A program made the translations under genes and the position numbers. 25,358 bases of DNA from an uncultured Mucilaginibacter sp. (GTDB taxonomy: Bacteria; Bacteroidota; Bacteroidia; Sphingobacteriales; Sphingobacteriaceae). This document shows positions 22,235 to 25,358 of the stretch, in pieces (the stretch's first letter is position 1; each line of letters starts with the position of its first letter). Location of the stretch: the NCBI RefSeq assembly GCF_946481715.1, contig NZ_CAMLOV010000071.1, positions 1 through 25,358 on the forward strand, read 5' to 3'. Under the pieces are notes generated by a model. It ran no database searches, was not told the origin of the DNA, and saw only the letters and a list, made by a program, of their open reading frames with translations.

Positions 22235-23953
22235 TTATTTAGGCATTGAAAAAAACTCTGCGATAGGCCCTAATGCCAGTGCAGGGAAGTATGATAATGC
22301 GTTAAGTACCAATATTACAGCGAAAGTCATCAGCCCAAATGTTACGGTATCGACCTTCAGGGTACCTGCCGATTCGGGGATGAATTTCTTTTTTGCCAGC
22401 AAGCCAGCAATGGCTACCGGGCCAATTATTGGCAGGAACCTGCCCAGGATCATCAACACACCAGTGCTTACGTTCCAGAAAATGTTGTTATCCCCCAGCC
22501 CTTCAAAGCCGGAGCCGTTGTTAGCGTTGGCTGAGGTCATCTCGTAAAGCATTTCGCTGAAGCCGTGGTAGCTTGGGTTATTTAACCAGGCCGATGGTTT
22601 AACCGCCCAATCGGCATTGCCGTGGTTGGTAAAAACAAAGGCGGCTATTGCGGTGCCTGCCATAATTAAAAACGGACTAAGCAAGGTAATCAAAGCGGCG
22701 ATCTTCACTTCGCGCGCTTCCACTTTATGGCCCAAAAATTCGGGGGTTCGGCCCACCATTAAGCCGGAGATAAACACCGCGATGATGAGGTAGATAAAGT
22801 AGTTGAGCACACCCACCCCGCAGCCGCCAAAGAAACCGTTTATCATCATGCCCAGCAGTTGCCATAAACCGGTAAGGGCCATGGTGCTATCGTGCATGCC
22901 GTTAACAGAGCCGGTGGATACGATGGTAGTTAAGGTACTCCAATAAGCGGTGGCTGTTGGCCCGAAGCGCACTTCCTTGCCTTCCATCGCGCCGGTTGGC
23001 TGCGAGATGCCCATCTTGGCAATAGCAGGGTTGCCTCCCGTTTCGCTGCTGATACTGGGGATCATAAGCATTAAGGCCCCTATCATCATTACCCCGAAAA
23101 TCACCCAGCCCAATTTTTTACGGCCGATGAAATAACCGAAGCAAAGTACCATCGCTATAGGGATGATCATCTGCGAAACTATCTCGGTGATGTTGGTTAA
23201 ATAGTTTGGGTTTTCCAGCGGGTGTGCAGAGTTGGCACCAAACCAGCCGCCACCGTTGGTACCGAGGTGTTTAATGGCTATCATTTGTGCAGCCGGCCCG
23301 CGCGATACGTTTACGGTATCGCCCTGTAAGGAGATGAATTGGTCTTTACCGGCATAACTGCTTGGCGTACCGTTAAAGGTGAGTATCAATGCAATTACAA
23401 TAGATAATGGCAACAACAAACGGGTGATTGCTTTTACAAAGTATTGCCAAAAGTTGCCCAAGTTAGTTGTAGTCTTATCGCGGAAGGTTTTAAAGAATGC
23501 CACTGCACAGGCAATACCTGTGGCCGCACTGGTAAAGTGCAGAAACATAAATATAAAGTGCTGTATGAGGTAACTCGCGCCGCTTTCGCCGCTGTAATGC
23601 TGTAAATTACAGTTCACCACAAAGCTGATGATGGTGTTAAAGGCGAGGTCGGCAGTCATACCGGGATTGCCATCGGGGTTAAGCGGGAGCTTATCCTGGT
23701 ACATCAAAACAAAAAAGCCGTATACCAACCAAAGCATGTTAATACACATCATGGCTTTTAAAAACTGTTTCCAGTCCATTGGCTCGTTAGGGTTAATGCC
23801 TGATAGTTTGTAGATACCGTTTTCGATGGGTTTCATAAAATCGGTCCATACCTTTTCGCCGGCAAACATTTTTGCCAGGTACTTGCCCAGCGGGATGCCT
23901 ATGACCAGCATTAGCACAAAGGAGGCCATGATTCCTAATAGTTCTGTGTTCAT
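22235..23953 (-). CDS. kdpA: Potassium-transporting ATPase channel-like subunit A
   Basis: 572 aa from the ATG at 23953 (MNTELLGIMASFVLMLVIGI). The frame opens 21 codons earlier but that part overlaps kdpF in another frame and is not a KdpA N-terminus. About ten membrane segments. The selectivity-filter regions of the four repeats are visible: NCNLQHYSGE, LGTNGGGWFGANSAHPLENP, CGVGVLNYFIYL with GLMVGRTPEFLGHKVEAREV, and NNGSGFEGLG. It selects and passes K+ for the Kdp pump. The ATG lies 10 bases after the kdpF stop. Confidence 0.97.
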   Translation of the reverse strand: MNTELLGIMASFVLMLVIGIPLGKYLAKMFAGEKVWTDFMKPIENGIYKLSGINPNEPMDWKQFLKAMMCINMLWLVYGFFVLMYQDKLPLNPDGNPGMTADLAFNTIISFVVNCNLQHYSGESGASYLIQHFIFMFLHFTSAATGIACAVAFFKTFRDKTTTNLGNFWQYFVKAITRLLLPLSIVIALILTFNGTPSSYAGKDQFISLQGDTVNVSRGPAAQMIAIKHLGTNGGGWFGANSAHPLENPNYLTNITEIVSQMIIPIAMVLCFGYFIGRKKLGWVIFGVMMIGALMLMIPSISSETGGNPAIAKMGISQPTGAMEGKEVRFGPTATAYWSTLTTIVSTGSVNGMHDSTMALTGLWQLLGMMINGFFGGCGVGVLNYFIYLIIAVFISGLMVGRTPEFLGHKVEAREVKIAALITLLSPFLIMAGTAIAAFVFTNHGNADWAVKPSAWLNNPSYHGFSEMLYEMTSANANNGSGFEGLGDNNIFWNVSTGVLMILGRFLPIIGPVAIAGLLAKKKFIPESAGTLKVDTVTFGLMTFAVILVLNALSYFPALALGPIAEFFSMPK

Positions 23954-23963
23954 TGTGTGTAGG

Positions 23964-24041
23964 TTAAAAGTTTTCGGGTTTAAGCAGCACATATACCATG
24001 TATAGGAAAACTGCAATGGAGATGATGAATAATGCGATCAT
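23964..24041 (-). CDS. kdpF: Potassium-transporting ATPase small subunit F
   Basis: 25 aa: MIALFIISIAVFLYMVYVLL followed by KPENF. This single helix and the KPE(N/R)F-type end are typical of KdpF, which stabilises the KdpABC complex. It lies directly before kdpA. ATG at 24041, TAA at 23964-23966. Confidence 0.92.
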   Translation of the reverse strand: MIALFIISIAVFLYMVYVLLKPENF

Positions 24042-24047
24042 GATGTG

Positions 24048-24131
24048 TTAGATTTTTTCGAACCAGTCGATTGATTTAAAAACTACCCAGCTTAACAAAA
24101 GCAAGCAGAGGAAAAGGATTATGGTTATCAT
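24048..24131 (-). CDS. Predicted 27-aa membrane microprotein, first gene of the kdp operon
   Basis: ATG at 24131, TAA at 24048-24050, ending 6 bases before kdpF. Residues 2-19 are strongly hydrophobic (ITIILFLCLLLLSWVVF), followed by KSIDWFEKI. It has the size and layout of KdpF but a different tail, so it may be a second small subunit or regulator of the Kdp complex. Tight spacing to kdpF and the membrane-protein composition support real coding. It is not a known named subunit. Confidence 0.6.
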   Translation of the reverse strand: MITIILFLCLLLLSWVVFKSIDWFEKI

Positions 24132-24250
24132 CGTGTTATTATTTTCATCACCTATGCCAATACCAATACCACGTTTTCACATATACTTATAACTATTTGA
24201 TTATTAATATCTTAAATAAACAACCATTAAAAATAAAAATGGGATGTAAC
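24132..24250 (-). promoter_or_regulatory. Presumed kdp promoter region
   Basis: 119 AT-rich bases between the kup terminator and the first kdp operon gene. This should hold the K+-limitation-responsive promoter, but no clear TAnnTTTG box, operator dyad or riboswitch was recognised. Confidence 0.4.
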
Positions 24251-24277
24251 AAAAAACCCTTCCGTTTTGGAAGGGTT
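24251..24277 (-). terminator. Terminator of kup
   Basis: A 9-bp perfect stem AACCCTTCC/GGAAGGGTT with a 5-nt loop, ending in GGGTTTTTTG on the minus strand, 22 bases after the kup stop. It separates kup from the kdp operon. Confidence 0.93.
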
Positions 24278-24298
24278 GCTTATCATAAGGGAAAAACT

Positions 24299-25358
24299 TT
24301 ATGCGTTGCCGGAGGGTGCAATTTTTTTTAAGCTGAAATAGGACACAGGGCTTACCACCAATGGTATCTTTTCTACCCTGGTTTCGCTGGTATCCAGCCC
24401 GAAAGCTTTAGCATCTGACTGTGCCAAGCGTTTTATGGCAAAATAGCTATTCAAAATAAATCCTTCTTTGGCGCTGAACTCATTTTCGTAGGATAAGAAT
24501 TTCTCCATCAGTACAAACTGGAAGTCGGCTGCCATGTGGTATTGTTTTAAAGATGGGTAACGGCTGGTGATATCCAGCTGTTTGTTGGCCACCATCTCCT
24601 GCACCACCTTGCGGAACAGCACATTTATACGGGGCTGTATCCTAAAGCCGAGGCGGAACTCCACCCTTATCACCTTATCTTCTTTCAATTCTTCCACGCT
24701 GTATTCCATAGTAAAAGGCTCATCGGTGCGTTCGATATGCAAAAACCAGTAAACATCTGCTCTTTTTGGCTTACGGCTGAGTATGGAATAAATGATTTTC
24801 TGTTCTATCTGCTTGCTGTTATTTGCCTTTGTGAGGTAGATAAGGTGCGTAGAGAATTTGGAGATGGTGTTATCCTCACTCAAAGCCGTAAGTACCGGCA
24901 GTTGGTCGGCCAGGTCCACAAAGCTAAGGAACCTGTTGTTTATCTTCCGCGCCCTAAACCAGATGTACATGGTAAATATCAGCCCCACTTCAAAACCAAC
25001 AAAGAACAACCGCTTCACGATTTTAACGGCGTTGGCCACGAAGAACGAGAATTCTACCGAAAGGAACATGCATAGGATTATAGTAACCAACCACACCGGC
25101 CAGTGCTTTACATAGCGCATAAAATAGTACATTAAAACGGTAGTGCTCAGCATGGCTATGGTGATACTGAAGCCATAAGCGGCCGTCATGGCGCTGGAAG
25201 TTTTAAAGTACAATGATACCAGGATACAGCCAACACATAAGATCCAGTTAATGCTCGGGATATAGATCTGTCCGCGTATGTTCGATGGGTATTTTATGGT
25301 GATGCGTGGCCAAAAGTTCATGCTCACGGCTTCGCTGATGAGGGTGAATGATCCGCTG
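24299..25358 (-). CDS. kup: KUP-family potassium transporter, 5'-truncated
   Basis: The frame is open to the window edge; about 352 C-terminal residues are visible, so the start lies outside (the GTG at 25327 is internal). The visible start GSFTLISEA, then PRITIKYPS, GQIYIPSINWILCVG matches the middle of Kup proteins, followed by about four membrane helices (SSAMTAAYGFSITIAMLSTT, WLVTIILCMFLSVEFSFFVA, LFFVGFEVGLIFTMYIWF). A cytoplasmic domain follows with VYWFLHIERTDEPFTMEYSV and VEFRLGFRIQPRIN. Kup is a constitutive secondary K+ uptake system, probably a K+/H+ symporter. It ends in its own terminator 167 bases upstream of the kdp operon. Confidence 0.92.
   Translation of the reverse strand, partial: SGSFTLISEAVSMNFWPRITIKYPSNIRGQIYIPSINWILCVGCILVSLYFKTSSAMTAAYGFSITIAMLSTTVLMYYFMRYVKHWPVWLVTIILCMFLSVEFSFFVANAVKIVKRLFFVGFEVGLIFTMYIWFRARKINNRFLSFVDLADQLPVLTALSEDNTISKFSTHLIYLTKANNSKQIEQKIIYSILSRKPKRADVYWFLHIERTDEPFTMEYSVEELKEDKVIRVEFRLGFRIQPRINVLFRKVVQEMVANKQLDITSRYPSLKQYHMAADFQFVLMEKFLSYENEFSAKEGFILNSYFAIKRLAQSDAKAFGLDTSETRVEKIPLVVSPVSYFSLKKIAPSGNA

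Noticed and set aside
23954..24016. 21-codon N-terminal extension of KdpA
   Set aside because: It overlaps kdpF in another frame and does not resemble a KdpA N-terminus.
24132..24298. Possible c-di-AMP (ydaO) riboswitch before kdp or after kup
   Set aside because: The gap is too short and AT-rich, with only the kup terminator hairpin; no riboswitch-like fold was seen.

Overview
The window reads as chromosomal DNA of a Bacteroidota bacterium, most likely Sphingobacteriaceae (Mucilaginibacter/Pedobacter-like). This is inferred from the gene families (GH20 with a PA14 tail, BBP2-type porin, split KdpD), the near absence of Shine-Dalgarno sequences, promoters of the TAnnTTTG type, and short intergenic repeats of kinds common in that phylum. 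No tRNA, rRNA, CRISPR array or insertion sequence was seen.

Left part (1-8127): a 5'-truncated M28 metallopeptidase; a minus-strand pair made of a GH20 beta-N-acetylhexosaminidase and a lipoprotein with a poly-basic tail; yqgE; then a plus-strand run pdxH-nuoC-nuoD. pdxH and nuoC overlap by 4 bases, and nuoC and nuoD are separated by a 27-bp perfect inverted repeat. Degraded relatives of that repeat lie at 1279-1385 and 7896-8044.

Middle part (8128-12984): a minus-strand ECF sigma factor is followed by a membrane protein that joins an anti-sigma-like N-terminus to a periplasmic trypsin/HtrA-type protease. Divergent to it is a tandem family of four tiny lipoproteins rich in Asp/Ser/Thr/Lys repeats. 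A motif, GGGTTAC-16 nt-TATTAAG or close variants, lies in front of the sigma gene and in front of three of the lipoprotein genes. This suggests one autoregulated envelope-stress regulon, and it is the most interesting candidate system here. Next come a one-TM hypothetical protein, a PA2169-type four-helix protein (DUF2383), and two very small membrane proteins of 55 and 38 aa.

Right part (13460-25358): a ModF-like double ABC ATPase with one degenerate composite ATP site; a small gene broken by an in-frame amber codon; then a long minus-strand potassium cluster. Its order of transcription is kup (cut by the window edge), a terminator, a 27-aa membrane microprotein, kdpF, kdpA, kdpB, kdpC, an outer-membrane porin, a KdpD sensor-only protein (KdpD plus Usp domains), and a separate HAMP-PAS histidine kinase. 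No kdpE is present. The cluster would link high-affinity K+ uptake, outer-membrane passage and K+ sensing in one transcript or a few overlapping ones.
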